Below are positions 35,354 through 44,984 of a DNA stretch of 64,000 bases, piece after piece. This DNA is from Microbacterium sp. LWS13-1.2 (GTDB lineage Bacteria; Actinomycetota; Actinomycetes; Actinomycetales; Microbacteriaceae). The DNA lies in contig NZ_CP151632.1 in the NCBI RefSeq assembly GCF_040144835.1, forward strand, positions 2,790,001 to 2,854,000. The letters are read 5' to 3'. Both the position numbers and the translations under genes were made by a program. Every line of letters begins with the position of its first letter. The stretch's first letter is position 1. The notes under the pieces were generated by a model that saw nothing but the letters and a program-made list of their open reading frames with translations, did not search any database and was not told where the DNA came from.

Positions 35354-36367
35354 ATGAGCGTCGAGGCGATGCGTTCGGCAGTCACGATCGAAGAGGTCGC
35401 CGCAGCGGCGGGGGTCTCGCGGTCCACGGTGTCGCGCGTGGTGAACGGCTCGACGGCGGTGAGCCCCGAGGCTCTGCAGTCGGTGACGCGAGCGATCGCC
35501 GAGCTCAACTACGTTCCGAACCGCGCCGCGCGGTCGCTGGCGAGCCAGAAGACCCACGCGGTCGCGCTGATCGTCCCCGAAGACACCACACGGTTCTTCG
35601 GTGACCCCTTCTTCGCGGCCATCGTGTCGGGGATCAACTCCCGCCTGAGCCGCTCGGACTACGTGCTCAACCTCTTCATCGCGAGCGATGACCCGGGCGA
35701 CAAGACTACGAGCTACGTCCGCAGCGGCGCCGTCGACGGCGCCATCGTCGTCTCGCACCACACCAGCGACACGTTCATCGACCGCATCGCGAGCGTCGTC
35801 CCGGTGGTCTACGGCGGCCGCCCGGTGCGCGAGCGCGAACGCGACTACTACGTCGACGTCGACAACGTGCGCGGGGCCTACGACGCGACCGTCTACCTGA
35901 TCGAGAGCGGCCGCAAGCGCATCGCGACGATCACGGGTCCCCGCGACATGCCCGCCGGCGTCGACCGGCTGCAGGGCTACCGCGACGCGCTGGCGGCATG
36001 GGACCTCGACGAGATCGCCATCGAGGACGGCAACTTCACCGCCGACGGCGGTGCAGACGCGATGCGCCGCGTGCTCGCCACCGGTGCGAAGCCCGACGCG
36101 GTCTTCGTCGCGAGCGACCTCATGGCGCGCGGCGTGCTGACCGTGATCGCGGCGGAGGGCCTTCGTGTTCCGGAGGACATCGCGATCATCGGCTTCGACG
36201 ACTCGCCGGTGGCGACCTCCGTCATCCCGCAGCTGACGACGGTGCGCCAGCCCTCCTTCGCGCAGGGGGAGCGCATGGCGACGGTGCTGCTCGACCTCCT
36301 CGCGGGGCGGCATCCGCGGCACGTCACGATCCTCGAGACCGAGCTGGTCGTCCGCGAATCGGTCTGA
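35354..36367 (+). CDS. LacI family regulator, CebR-like
   Basis: A 337-residue LacI-family repressor. The HTH is TIEEVAAAAGVSRSTVSRVV with a hinge at NRAARSLAS. The effector domain has FFGDPFFAAIVSGI and IIGFDDSPVATS. AGGAGG precedes the ATG by 8 bases. As the last gene of the operon it most likely binds the three boxes at 30294-30361 and responds to cellobiose. Confidence 0.88.
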   Translation: MSVEAMRSAVTIEEVAAAAGVSRSTVSRVVNGSTAVSPEALQSVTRAIAELNYVPNRAARSLASQKTHAVALIVPEDTTRFFGDPFFAAIVSGINSRLSRSDYVLNLFIASDDPGDKTTSYVRSGAVDGAIVVSHHTSDTFIDRIASVVPVVYGGRPVRERERDYYVDVDNVRGAYDATVYLIESGRKRIATITGPRDMPAGVDRLQGYRDALAAWDLDEIAIEDGNFTADGGADAMRRVLATGAKPDAVFVASDLMARGVLTVIAAEGLRVPEDIAIIGFDDSPVATSVIPQLTTVRQPSFAQGERMATVLLDLLAGRHPRHVTILETELVVRESV

Positions 36368-36390
36368 CCGCGGGTTCCGGGAATCCTGGG

Positions 36391-37299
36391 TCAGCCGCGG
36401 CCCGGGACGGTGGCCTGCAGGAGGTTGCGCCAGGGGTCGTCGAACGACACGGTGCGACCGTCGTCGCGCGCCTCGAGGCCGTGGTGCCGCAGGCGCTCGG
36501 CGAGGGCGCCGAGGGCGTCGGCGTCGGGCAGGGCGAGGTCGACGCGGCCGAGGCCGAGCGCCGGCATCCGTGGTCCGGCACCGCGCGAGTTCCACACGTT
36601 CATCGCCATGTGGTGGTGGTAGCCGCCGGCGCTCACGAACAGCGCCTGGTCGCCCATCGCGGCGGTCTGGTCGAACCCCAGCGCGTCGACGTAGAACGCA
36701 TGGGCACTCGCGACGTCGCCGACCGACAGGTGCACGTGTCCCACGGATGCCGCGTCCTGACCCGTCGCACCGCTCGCGGCCCGCTCGGTGAGGTGCTCGC
36801 GCAGGAAGGCGTTCGGGTCGAGGTGAAGGGTCGCCATCTCGATGCTGCCGTGCGTCCACGACCACTCGGTGCGGGCGCGGTCCCAGTAGAGCTCGATGCC
36901 GTTGCCCTCGGGGTCGGTCAGGTAGAACGCCTGGCTGACCAGGTGATCGGCCGATCCGCTGAACGTGTGCGGGGCGTGCTGGGCGACGCTGTACAGCGCG
37001 GCCGCGAGGGCCTCCTGCGTCTCGAAGAGGATGGCGGTGTGGAACAAGCCCGCCGCGCCGGGCGCCGCGTGGCGCAGCGCCGGCTCGTGCCGCAGCACGA
37101 CCACGGCGCGACCGGCTCGTCCGAGCACGACCTCGTCGCCGTCGGCGGCGAGCACCTGCAGCGTGATGACGTCGCGGTAGAACGCCGTCATGCCGTCCAG
37201 GTCGCCCACGAGGAGCGTCACGGCTCCCATCGACGTGTCGGCGGAGAGACGGTCGGCCGCCGCGAGTTGTGTATTCACACGAATGAGAACCGCCGGCAT
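36391..37299 (-). CDS. VOC family (glyoxalase/dioxygenase-like) protein
   Basis: A 302-residue protein with two VOC repeats. The first has MGAVTLLVGDLDGMTAFYRD and FYLTDPEGNGIELYWDR; the second has VGHVHLSVGDVASAHAFYVD and GYHHHMAMNVW. Metal-ligand His and Glu residues (HT near 88, E in IELYWD, H in GHVHL, HH pair) are present, as in CatE-type extradiol dioxygenases. Start ATG at 37299 is preferred over an ATG at 37320. The substrate is unknown. Confidence 0.75.
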   Translation of the reverse strand: MPAVLIRVNTQLAAADRLSADTSMGAVTLLVGDLDGMTAFYRDVITLQVLAADGDEVVLGRAGRAVVVLRHEPALRHAAPGAAGLFHTAILFETQEALAAALYSVAQHAPHTFSGSADHLVSQAFYLTDPEGNGIELYWDRARTEWSWTHGSIEMATLHLDPNAFLREHLTERAASGATGQDAASVGHVHLSVGDVASAHAFYVDALGFDQTAAMGDQALFVSAGGYHHHMAMNVWNSRGAGPRMPALGLGRVDLALPDADALGALAERLRHHGLEARDDGRTVSFDDPWRNLLQATVPGRG

Positions 37300-37356
37300 C
37301 CGCCCTTCATTCCCCTGCACGACGGGTCGAGGTCGCCCGGAGACCCGGAGTCAGCT

Positions 37357-37429
37357 GGGTTTGGGGCGCACCGCGACCGTTTGGGGCGCGCGCGACACGC
37401 CCCGAACGACCGCGGCGCGCCCCAAACCC
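37357..37429. terminator. Long imperfect hairpin, probable terminator of the permease gene
   Basis: A 32-base arm (37357-37388) can pair with 37398-37429 at 28 positions plus wobble pairs, around a 9-base loop. Each arm holds two TTTGGGGCG-type units. It lies 69 bases after the uracil permease stop and upstream of the VOC gene. Confidence 0.6.
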
Positions 37430-37497
37430 GAGAAGGACGGTGGATGTCGCCACCCAGGTGGACTCAAGGGCCTCGGGTGGCGGCATCCGCTGTTCGA

Positions 37498-38829
37498 CTA
37501 CTGCGGGTCGCCGCCGAGCTGGCCGACTGCCGGGATCGGGCCGCCATCGTCCGCGCCGGTCTTGCGCCAGCGGGCGATGGCGTTGCCGAGGTGGTAGATC
37601 AGCAGCGCCGCCGCTGCGCCGATCACGATCGCGCCGAGCTGGAAGTCGCCCCACTGCATCGTGAACCCGGCGATCGCGATGACGAGCGCGACGGCGCCGG
37701 TGTACTGGTTCACCGGGCGCGAGAAGTCGACGCGGTTGTCGACCCAGATCTTGATGCCGATGATGCCGATCAGGCCGTACAGCGCGGTCGTCACACCGCC
37801 GAGCACGCCGGCGGGGATCGAGTTGAACACCGCGCCCACCACCGGCGACAGCGACAGCAGGATGGCGAACAGTCCCGCGACCCAGTAGGCGGCCGTCGAG
37901 TACACGCGGGTCGCGGCCATGACGCCGATGTTCTCGCCGTACGTCGTCGTGCCCGAGCCGCCGAAGGTGCCGGCGAGCACGGTGGCGGCGCCGTCGGCGA
38001 TCAGGGCGCGACCCGTGTACTGGTTGACCGACGACTCGGTCATCGTCGCGACGCCGCGAACGTGGCCGACGTTCTCGGCGATGAGCACGAGCACGACCGG
38101 CAGGAACATCGCGATGACGCTCCAGGTTCCTGGGTCGCCGAAGGTCGGGAACGCGAAGGTCGGCAGGCCCACCCACTGCCCGTTCGCCACGAGCTCGTCG
38201 ACGGCGCTGAAGTCGACCTCGCCGCGCAGCAGCGCGACGATGTAGCCGACGATCACGCCGAGGAAGATCGAGATGCGGCCGAGGAACCCGCGGAACAGCA
38301 CGCTGAACAGGATCACGGCGGACAGCGTGATGGTCGCGGTGATCGGCGCCTGCTGGAAGTTCGTCCAGGCGACCGGCGCAAGGTTGAATCCGATCAGCGC
38401 GACGATGGCGCCGGCGACGACCGGAGGCATGAGCTTCTCGATCCAGCCGAGGCCCGCGAACTGCACGATGAAGCCGACGGCCGCCAGCAGCACGCCCACG
38501 GCGACGATGCCGGCGAGCGCCGAGCCGATGCCCTGCGAGGCGGTTGCCGCCGTCACCGGGGCGATGAATGCGAATGAGGAGCCCAGGTAGCTGGGCAGGC
38601 GGTTCTTCGTGATGAGCAGGAACAGCAGCGTCCCGATGCCCGAGAAGAGCAGGGTCGTCGAGACGGGGAAGCCGGTGAGCACCGGCACGAGGAATGTGGC
38701 GCCGAACATCGCGATGACGTGCTGCGCGCCGATCGCGACCGTGGCGGGCCAGTTCAGTCGCTCGTCGGGCTTCACCACCTTGCCCGGTTCGACGGTCCGG
38801 CCGTTGCCGTGAAGGGTCCACGTAGGCAT
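37498..38829 (-). CDS. Uracil/xanthine permease (NCS2 family)
   Basis: A 443-residue membrane protein with about 12-14 helices. It has QHVIAMFGATFLVP near the N-terminus, FGGSGTTTYGENIGVMAATRVYST (read in two pieces) and SLSPVVGAVFNSIPAGVLGG, which carry the NCS2 substrate and family residues. It imports uracil with protons. AAGGAG lies upstream of the ATG. No pyr gene is adjacent. Confidence 0.9.
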   Translation of the reverse strand: MPTWTLHGNGRTVEPGKVVKPDERLNWPATVAIGAQHVIAMFGATFLVPVLTGFPVSTTLLFSGIGTLLFLLITKNRLPSYLGSSFAFIAPVTAATASQGIGSALAGIVAVGVLLAAVGFIVQFAGLGWIEKLMPPVVAGAIVALIGFNLAPVAWTNFQQAPITATITLSAVILFSVLFRGFLGRISIFLGVIVGYIVALLRGEVDFSAVDELVANGQWVGLPTFAFPTFGDPGTWSVIAMFLPVVLVLIAENVGHVRGVATMTESSVNQYTGRALIADGAATVLAGTFGGSGTTTYGENIGVMAATRVYSTAAYWVAGLFAILLSLSPVVGAVFNSIPAGVLGGVTTALYGLIGIIGIKIWVDNRVDFSRPVNQYTGAVALVIAIAGFTMQWGDFQLGAIVIGAAAALLIYHLGNAIARWRKTGADDGGPIPAVGQLGGDPQ

Positions 38830-38973
38830 GTGCGCTCCTTGCGCTCGGGGGATGGTGCGAGCATCACCCTAGCGACGACCGGCGGCTCGGTGAGTTGCCC
38901 CGGCGATGCGGCATCCGAGAGGCTGGTGCGGGGCCGCGGCGCCTCGTTCGCGAAACCGATGTGACGGAGAGAT

Positions 38974-39813
38974 GTGACCGACTCAGCGATTCCTTCCCTG
39001 CCCCCTGGCCCGGCGGTGACGGCCGATGCCGCCCGGAGCGGGTACTCGATACGCGGCGATCATGCGGCGCTCGAGCTGCGCGGCCTGCACAAGCGGTTCG
39101 GGCAGAAGGTGGCGGTCGAGAATCTGAGCCTGCGGGTGCCCGCCGGGTCGTTCTACGGCCTGGTCGGACCGAACGGCGCCGGCAAGACCACGACGCTGTC
39201 GATGGCGACGGGCCTGCTCGCACCCGACGCGGGCCAGGCGCTCGTGCACGGGGTCGACGTCTGGCGTGACCCCGTCACGGCGAAGGCGATGCTCGGCAAC
39301 CTGGCCGACGGCGTCAAGCTGTTCGATCGACTCACCGGCGAGCAGCTCGTCACGTACAACGGCCTGCTCTTCGGCATCCCGCACGACGAGATCGCCCGTC
39401 GCACGGCGGATCTCCTGGCACTCATGGACATGACGGATGCCGCGGGCACGATGGTCGTGGACTACTCGGCCGGCATGACCAAGAAGATCGCGTTGGCGTG
39501 CGCCCTCGTCCACGCGCCGCGGCTGCTCGTGCTCGACGAGCCGTTCGAGTCGGTGGATCCGGTGTCGGCCGCGAACATCCAGGACATCCTCACCGGCTAC
39601 GTCGCGGGCGGCGGCACGGTGATCGTCTCCAGTCACTCGATGGACCTGGTGCAGCGCATGTGCGACCACGTCGCGATCGTCGCCGCCGGCCGCCTGCTCG
39701 TCGCCGGGACCGTCGTTGACGTGCGCGCGGGCCAGCCGCTGCAGGATCGCTTCGTCGAGCTCGTCGGAGGCCGTCGCCACACTGAGGGGCCGGAATGGTT
39801 GCGACGCTCCTGA
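38974..39813 (+). CDS. ABC transporter ATP-binding protein
   Basis: A 279-residue ATPase. Walker A is GPNGAGKTTT, Walker B is LLVLDEPFESVDP, and the signature appears as YSAGMTKK rather than LSGGQ. The GTG at 38974 follows GGAGAGAT. The next gene, a permease, overlaps it by 19 bases, so the two form an exporter. The substrate is unknown. Confidence 0.88.
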   Translation: MTDSAIPSLPPGPAVTADAARSGYSIRGDHAALELRGLHKRFGQKVAVENLSLRVPAGSFYGLVGPNGAGKTTTLSMATGLLAPDAGQALVHGVDVWRDPVTAKAMLGNLADGVKLFDRLTGEQLVTYNGLLFGIPHDEIARRTADLLALMDMTDAAGTMVVDYSAGMTKKIALACALVHAPRLLVLDEPFESVDPVSAANIQDILTGYVAGGGTVIVSSHSMDLVQRMCDHVAIVAAGRLLVAGTVVDVRAGQPLQDRFVELVGGRRHTEGPEWLRRS

Positions 39814-41372
39814 GGCTGCGGTTCCGGGTTCTGGGCAATCAGCTCGCCCGCAGCCCGTGGCAGCTGGTCGGCTTCATCTTCGGCGCCGTGTACGGGCTCG
39901 GCCTGCTGGCCGGCATCGTGGTGGGGCTCGTGCTGCTCGGCTTCGGCGATCTGCGGCTGGCGAGCAACGTCATCGTCGGCGTCGGTTCGGTCGTGACCCT
40001 GGGCTGGGCCCTCGTCCCCCTCGTCGCCTTCGGCGTCGACACCACGCTGGACCCCGCCCGTCTCGTCGTGTTCCCCATGTCGCTGCCGCGCATGATGGTC
40101 GCACTGACGCTCGCGGGGGTCTGCGGCATCCCCGGGATCATCACCTCCGCGGCGGCGATCGCGACGATCGCGACCTGGGCCCACTGGCCGGCTGCGATCG
40201 TCGCCTGGATCGTCAGCACGCCCCTGGCCGTGCTGACGGCGGTCGTCGCCTCGCGCGCCGTCGCGTCGCTGGCGTCGGGACTGGGCAGCGGGCGGCGCTT
40301 CCGCGAGGTCTCGGGGATCGTCATCTTCATCCCGCTGATCCTGGCCGGCCCGATCATCGCGGGCGTGGCGACCGGCTTCGCCGTGAACGCCGACACGCTG
40401 GCATCGACGGTTCCGGTGCTGGGATGGACCCCGCTCGGCGCCGCCTGGGCGGTGCCGGCCGATGCCGCGGCGGGGGATCTGCCAGCGGCGGCAGCGAAGC
40501 TGCTGATCGCGCTCGTGACGCTCGCGGTCCTCTGGCTGCTGTGGCGCGCATCGCTCGGCCGTTCCCTGGTGCGTCCCCCGCAGACGTCGGCCGCGCCGGT
40601 GCGGGCGGGCTCCGTCGGCTGGTTCGGGCGCGTGCCCACCGGCGCGGCAGGCGCCATCTTCGCGCGGGCGCTGACGTATTGGACGCGCGACCCGCGCTAC
40701 CTGCGCCAGCTCATCGGGGCGCCGCTCGTGCCCGTGCTGCTGTGGTTCTACGCCCGCGGCGGCGATCCCCTGACCGCGCTGACGTTCTCGGGTCCGATCA
40801 TCGCGATGGTGATCGGCATCGTCGTGTACGCCGACATCTCGTACGACGGCACGGCTTTCGGCACCGAACTCATCACGGGAGCCTCCGGACGCGCCGACCG
40901 GGTCGGCCGCAGCCTCGCCGCGGCCGCGGTGGCGCTGCCCCTGGTGGTGCTCGCCGTGATCGTGCCCTTCGCCCTCGGGGGCGATTGGCGGCAGTTCCCC
41001 GGCATCCTCGGCATGTCGGTCGGCATCCTGCTCACCTGCTACGGCGTGTGCGCGGTCACCTCGGCACAGCTGGTGGTTCCCGTGGCCGCCTCCGGCGACA
41101 ACCCGTTCAAACGGGTTCCGGGCACCACCTTCCTCCAGGGCATGGCGTTCTTCGGCATCTGGCTCGTCGCGCTGGTGCTGTCGGCACCCGTCGTGATCGT
41201 CGGGCTGATCGGCTACTTCACGGGCGACGCGACGCTCAGCTGGGTGGCGTGCGCCATCGGAATCGTGCTCGGTGCCGCCGTGCTCATCGGCGGCATCCTC
41301 GTCGGCGGTCGCGCGCTGGACCGCACGGCACCTGTCCTGCTGTCGCGACTCAAGGCGATGAAGAACGCGTGA
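39795..41372 (+). CDS. ABC transporter permease
   Basis: A 525-residue membrane protein with about 12 hydrophobic segments in two halves joined by a soluble stretch near residues 250-290. It begins inside the ATPase gene. The size suggests a two-halves exporter permease similar to ABC-2 types seen in actinobacteria. No specific substrate motif is seen. Confidence 0.8.
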   Translation: MVATLLRLRFRVLGNQLARSPWQLVGFIFGAVYGLGLLAGIVVGLVLLGFGDLRLASNVIVGVGSVVTLGWALVPLVAFGVDTTLDPARLVVFPMSLPRMMVALTLAGVCGIPGIITSAAAIATIATWAHWPAAIVAWIVSTPLAVLTAVVASRAVASLASGLGSGRRFREVSGIVIFIPLILAGPIIAGVATGFAVNADTLASTVPVLGWTPLGAAWAVPADAAAGDLPAAAAKLLIALVTLAVLWLLWRASLGRSLVRPPQTSAAPVRAGSVGWFGRVPTGAAGAIFARALTYWTRDPRYLRQLIGAPLVPVLLWFYARGGDPLTALTFSGPIIAMVIGIVVYADISYDGTAFGTELITGASGRADRVGRSLAAAAVALPLVVLAVIVPFALGGDWRQFPGILGMSVGILLTCYGVCAVTSAQLVVPVAASGDNPFKRVPGTTFLQGMAFFGIWLVALVLSAPVVIVGLIGYFTGDATLSWVACAIGIVLGAAVLIGGILVGGRALDRTAPVLLSRLKAMKNA

Positions 41373-41513
41373 TCCCGTGGCGTCGGCGCCGCGGTGGCGA
41401 CGCGTCCGGGTCGCCGGTCCGACGTCACGATCAGCTCCACGTTCCGCGGTCCGTATGGGAACCGTAATGACTGCGATGCCTCCCCGCGCCGCGGCACGGA
41501 TCAGGATGGTGTC

Positions 41514-42056
41514 ATGAAGCGGGCAACGGTGATCGGGACAGTGGTCGGTGCCGTCGTGGTGGCGGGCGTCGCTGCGGCGATCGCCTTCGCGGCGGACGGC
41601 GGTGTCGCGGGACTCGCCGGCGTCGGCGGCCCCTCGCCGACCTCCTCCGTGATGGCAGAGCCCAGCGCTTCTCCGTCACCGGACCGCACGAGCCCGGAGT
41701 CGACCGTCGAGCCGCAAGCGGCTGAGACGGACCAGCCGGCACCGGGCGCCTACGTCGACTACAGCGAGGATGCACTGGCTGCAGCGGGCGGCACGAGGGT
41801 CCTGTTCTTCCATGCGCCCTGGTGTCCGCAGTGCCGCGCCCTCGAGTCCGACATCCTCGCTGCCGGGGTGCCTGCGGGCGTCACGGTGCTGAAGGTCGAC
41901 TACGACTCACGACAGGATCTGCGCCAGCAGTACGGCGTCAGAATCCAGACGACGGTGGTGGCGCTCGATGAGGAGGGCAACGGCACCGCCGCATTCGTCG
42001 CCTACGACGAGCCGACCCTGGCAGCGGCTCTGTCGGGGCTCGGGCTCGGCGGCTGA
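41514..42056 (+). CDS. Membrane-anchored thioredoxin-like protein
   Basis: A 180-residue protein. An N-terminal hydrophobic segment (residues 5-28) anchors it, followed by a low-complexity Ser/Pro/Glu linker to about residue 75. The thioredoxin domain has WCPQC with cysteines 104 and 107. Its domain faces outside. The ATG at 41514 follows CAGGAT by 6 bases. The CcdA gene follows with a TGATG overlap, so it may receive electrons from CcdA. Confidence 0.85.
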   Translation: MKRATVIGTVVGAVVVAGVAAAIAFAADGGVAGLAGVGGPSPTSSVMAEPSASPSPDRTSPESTVEPQAAETDQPAPGAYVDYSEDALAAAGGTRVLFFHAPWCPQCRALESDILAAGVPAGVTVLKVDYDSRQDLRQQYGVRIQTTVVALDEEGNGTAAFVAYDEPTLAAALSGLGLGG

Positions 42057-42805
42057 TGCTCGCGCTGACGGTCGTCTCGTTCGCGGCCGGAGTGCTGACG
42101 GTTCTCGCCCCGTGCGTGCTCCCGCTGCTTCCGGTGATCGTCGGGGGCACCGCCGTCCGGACCGGTGCGACAGCGCAGACCGCGGAGCGCGAGTGGTACC
42201 GCCCGCTCGTGATCGCGGCATCCCTCGCCATATCCGTCGTGGTGTTCACCCTGCTTCTGAAGGCGACCACGGCCCTTCTGGGGATCCCGGCCTGGGTATG
42301 GCAGGCGGCGTCGGGCGTCATCGTCGCCGCCTTCGGGATCACGATGGTGTTCCCCACCCTCTGGGAGCGGCTGACCGTCGCCGCCGGCTGGCAGGCGGGC
42401 GGCGGGCGACTGCTCGATCGGGGCTACCGCCGGGCTGGTCTCGGCGGCGACATCGCCCTGGGCGCGGCCCTCGGTCCGGCTTTCAGCAGCTGCAGCCCCA
42501 CCTACGCCCTGATCGTCGCCGCGGTGCTGCCGGCCAGCTTCGCCGCCGGCGTCCTCTATGTCTCGGCCTACGCCGCCGGCCTCGCCCTGGCGCTGCTGGG
42601 GATCGCTCTGGCCGGGACGGCGCTCGTTCGCCGGCTGGGCTGGCTCGCCGATCCCCATGGCGTGTTCCGTCGCGTGATCGGCGGCCTGCTGGTGGTGGTG
42701 GGGGTCGCCGTGGCTCTCGGCTGGGATCGCGTGGTGCAGGCGTGGGTGCTCGAGCAGGGGTGGTACGGCCCGATCGAGAACATCGAGCGGATGCTGCTCG
42801 GGTGA
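42056..42805 (+). CDS. CcdA-type cytochrome c biogenesis / thiol transport protein
   Basis: A 249-residue membrane protein with six hydrophobic segments. VLAPCVLPLLPVIVGG (about residues 17-32) and GPAFSSCSPTYALI near residue 140 hold the redox-active cysteines. CcdA carries electrons from cytoplasmic thioredoxin to external thioredoxins. It is coupled to the thioredoxin gene. Confidence 0.9.
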   Translation: MLALTVVSFAAGVLTVLAPCVLPLLPVIVGGTAVRTGATAQTAEREWYRPLVIAASLAISVVVFTLLLKATTALLGIPAWVWQAASGVIVAAFGITMVFPTLWERLTVAAGWQAGGGRLLDRGYRRAGLGGDIALGAALGPAFSSCSPTYALIVAAVLPASFAAGVLYVSAYAAGLALALLGIALAGTALVRRLGWLADPHGVFRRVIGGLLVVVGVAVALGWDRVVQAWVLEQGWYGPIENIERMLLG

Positions 42806-42834
42806 GCGAACGGACCCGGCACGGCGAGGCGGAA

Positions 42835-43806
42835 TCAGGCGGCGGTGAGGCGCTCCAGCAGCTCGCGGTAGCGGGCGGTGGTGCGTGCCACGATGTCGGC
42901 CGGAAGCGCCGGAGGCTCGCCCTCACGCGGCGCGGGCCAGTTCGCCGCGAGCCAGTTGCGCACGATCTGCTTGTCGAAGCTCGCCATGCGCTCCTCGGGA
43001 GTCGTGCCCGAGGCCCAGGCCGCGGCATCCCAGTACCGTGACGAGTCGCTGGTGAGCACCTCGTCGGCGAGGGTCATCACGCCGTTCTCGTCGAGCCCGA
43101 ACTCGAACTTGGTGTCGGCCAGGATCACGCCGTGCGCCTCGGCCGTCGCGGCAGCGCGGGAGTAGATCTCGAGCGACAGGTCGCGCAGCTCGGCCGCGCG
43201 CTCGGCGCCGACGAGCTCGACGGTGCGCTCGAACGAGATGTTCTCGTCGTGCTCGCCCATCGGCGCCTTGAACGCCGGGGTGTAGATGGGCTCGGGCAGC
43301 CGGTCGCCGTTCGACAGCCCGCCGGGCAGCTCGATGCCGCACACGGTGCCGCTCTCGCGGTACTCCGCCCAGCCCGAGCCGGTGAGGTAGCCCCGGACCA
43401 CGCACTCGATCGGCTGCATGTCGAGGCTCTTCACGACCATCGAACGACCGGTGACGGCATCCGGGATCAGGCTCTTCAGGTCGTCGGCGGTGTTCGCCTC
43501 ACCGTCCGCGCCGCGCGTGAGGGTGTGCGACGCGGCGAGGTGGTTCGGGATGCCGCGCCCGCCGTCGGCACCCGCGAGCTGGTCGAACCACCACAGGCTG
43601 AGGGTGGTGAGAAGCTCCCCCTTGCCCGGGATGCCGGGCGAGAGCACGTGGTCGAACGCGCTGACGCGGTCGCTGGCCACGACGAGCAGGCGCTCGGGCT
43701 GCGCCCCTTCTGCCGTGTCTTCCGGAACGTAGAGGTCGCGCACCTTGCCCGAGTACGCGTGGCGCCAGCCGGGGAGCTCGGTCGTGGGGGTGGGGGTAGC
43801 CGTCAC
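42835..43806 (-). CDS. SAICAR synthetase PurC
   Basis: A 323-residue enzyme that joins CAIR and aspartate in purine synthesis. HAYSGKVRDLY near the N-terminus, VVASDRVSAFDHVLSPGIPGK and IECVVRGYLTGSGWAEY are typical. The GTG at 43806 follows GATAAT (43818-43813 on this strand) by 6 bases, a near-ideal leaderless start. Confidence 0.95.
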   Translation of the reverse strand: MTATPTPTTELPGWRHAYSGKVRDLYVPEDTAEGAQPERLLVVASDRVSAFDHVLSPGIPGKGELLTTLSLWWFDQLAGADGGRGIPNHLAASHTLTRGADGEANTADDLKSLIPDAVTGRSMVVKSLDMQPIECVVRGYLTGSGWAEYRESGTVCGIELPGGLSNGDRLPEPIYTPAFKAPMGEHDENISFERTVELVGAERAAELRDLSLEIYSRAAATAEAHGVILADTKFEFGLDENGVMTLADEVLTSDSSRYWDAAAWASGTTPEERMASFDKQIVRNWLAANWPAPREGEPPALPADIVARTTARYRELLERLTAA

Positions 43807-43870
43807 CCGTCCATTATCCGGGTAGGTCCCGCGGATCTCAGGTCGGCGTCGTGAACGCCGGCAAACAGGG

Positions 43871-44224
43871 TCAGGGGGTGATCGCGTCGACGTGCGCGAA
43901 CGCCTCGCCGACGAGCGGACCCCAGCGCTCCGCGGCATCCGTCCCCACCGTCGCCCACTCGCGCATGGGCCGACCGCGCATGACCGCGGGCTGCGCCTCG
44001 TTCGCCTCCGCCAGCTCGCCGATCCGCCTCTCGGGCAGCTTGACCATCAGCTCGCCCGCGAACGTCACGAAGGCGAACACCTTGCCGCGGACGTTCAAGC
44101 CCTCCGAGCCGAACATCGCTCCGAGGGCGACATCGGGCCGCGATGTCCACTCCGCCACGATCGGGTCGAAGATCGCGTAGGCCTCGGGGAACTTCTCACG
44201 GCGCACGACGGCCTTGTCTGCCAT
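43871..44224 (-). CDS. TfoX N-terminal domain protein
   Basis: A 117-residue protein. MFGSEGLNVRGKVFAFVTFA and LMVKLPERR match the TfoX N-terminal domain. It has no C-terminal domain. In Gram-negatives TfoX activates competence; for stand-alone domains in actinobacteria the role is unknown. The ATG at 44224 follows TACGGT by 6 bases. Confidence 0.8.
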   Translation of the reverse strand: MADKAVVRREKFPEAYAIFDPIVAEWTSRPDVALGAMFGSEGLNVRGKVFAFVTFAGELMVKLPERRIGELAEANEAQPAVMRGRPMREWATVGTDAAERWGPLVGEAFAHVDAITP

Positions 44225-44325
44225 GCCCTCACCGTACGACCCGCCGCCGACACCGCGCCAGGGAAGCGGCATCCGGGTGGTGCTCGTCTTCACTTCCCGC
44301 GGAGGCGATCGCGCGCGAGGAGGCG

Positions 44326-44343
44326 TATAGTCCATGTGGACTA
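44326..44343 (+). promoter_or_regulatory. PadR operator overlapping the -10 box
   Basis: TATAGT (44326-44331) is the -10 box. TAGTCCA-TG-TGGACTA (44328-44343) is a perfect inverted repeat overlapping it. A PadR dimer bound here would block its own operon with the MFS gene. Confidence 0.7.
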
Positions 44344-44363
44344 ATCGACATGGAGGAATGATC

Positions 44364-44984
44364 GTGACAAATGCCGTCGCCCGCCTCACCCCGCTCGGGG
44401 TGGCCGTGCTGGCGCTCCTCGGCGAGGGTGACATGCACCCGTACGAGATGATCCGGCTCATGCACCTCCGCCGCGACGACCGCCTGGTCACCATCACCAA
44501 CGGCACGGTCTACCACACGGTCGCCCGCTTGGAGCGGGCAGGACTCGTCGCCGAGGTCGGCGTCGACCGCGAGGGCAATCGGCCCGAGCGCACCACCTAC
44601 ACGCAGACGGATGCCGGAGCCGCCGCGGTCCTCGAATGGGTGCGGCGGGAACTGCCTCGCGTGGATCGGCCGGCGGAGTTCCGCGTCGCGCTCGCCGAGG
44701 TCCACGACCTCGAGCGCGAGGAGGCGCTCGCGCTGCTGGGAGACCGCCGCGCGGCGCTCGCCGGCGCCCTCGACTCCCTCAGCGCCGGCCGCCGGCAGGC
44801 GCTCGACAAGGGCGTGCCGGAGCAGTACCTCCTCGAGATCGCGCGAGAAGAGGCCCTCCTCCAGGCGGAGCTCGCCTGGATGGACGCGACCCTCCCGCGG
44901 ATCGCCGATCCCGACTTCGCCTGGGGCCCCGACGCGACCCCGTCGGAACGCTATCTCGCCCAACGAAAGGCAGCACGCCAGTGA
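44364..44984 (+). CDS. PadR family regulator
   Basis: A 206-residue regulator. The N-terminal winged helix (about residues 8-85) has RLTPLGVAVLALLGEGDMHP and TNGTVYHTVARLERAGLV. The C-terminal helical part is the Vir-like dimerisation domain. GTG at 44364 lies 6 bases after GGAGGA. It overlaps the MFS gene by GTGA, so it probably regulates that efflux pump. Confidence 0.88.
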   Translation: MTNAVARLTPLGVAVLALLGEGDMHPYEMIRLMHLRRDDRLVTITNGTVYHTVARLERAGLVAEVGVDREGNRPERTTYTQTDAGAAAVLEWVRRELPRVDRPAEFRVALAEVHDLEREEALALLGDRRAALAGALDSLSAGRRQALDKGVPEQYLLEIAREEALLQAELAWMDATLPRIADPDFAWGPDATPSERYLAQRKAARQ

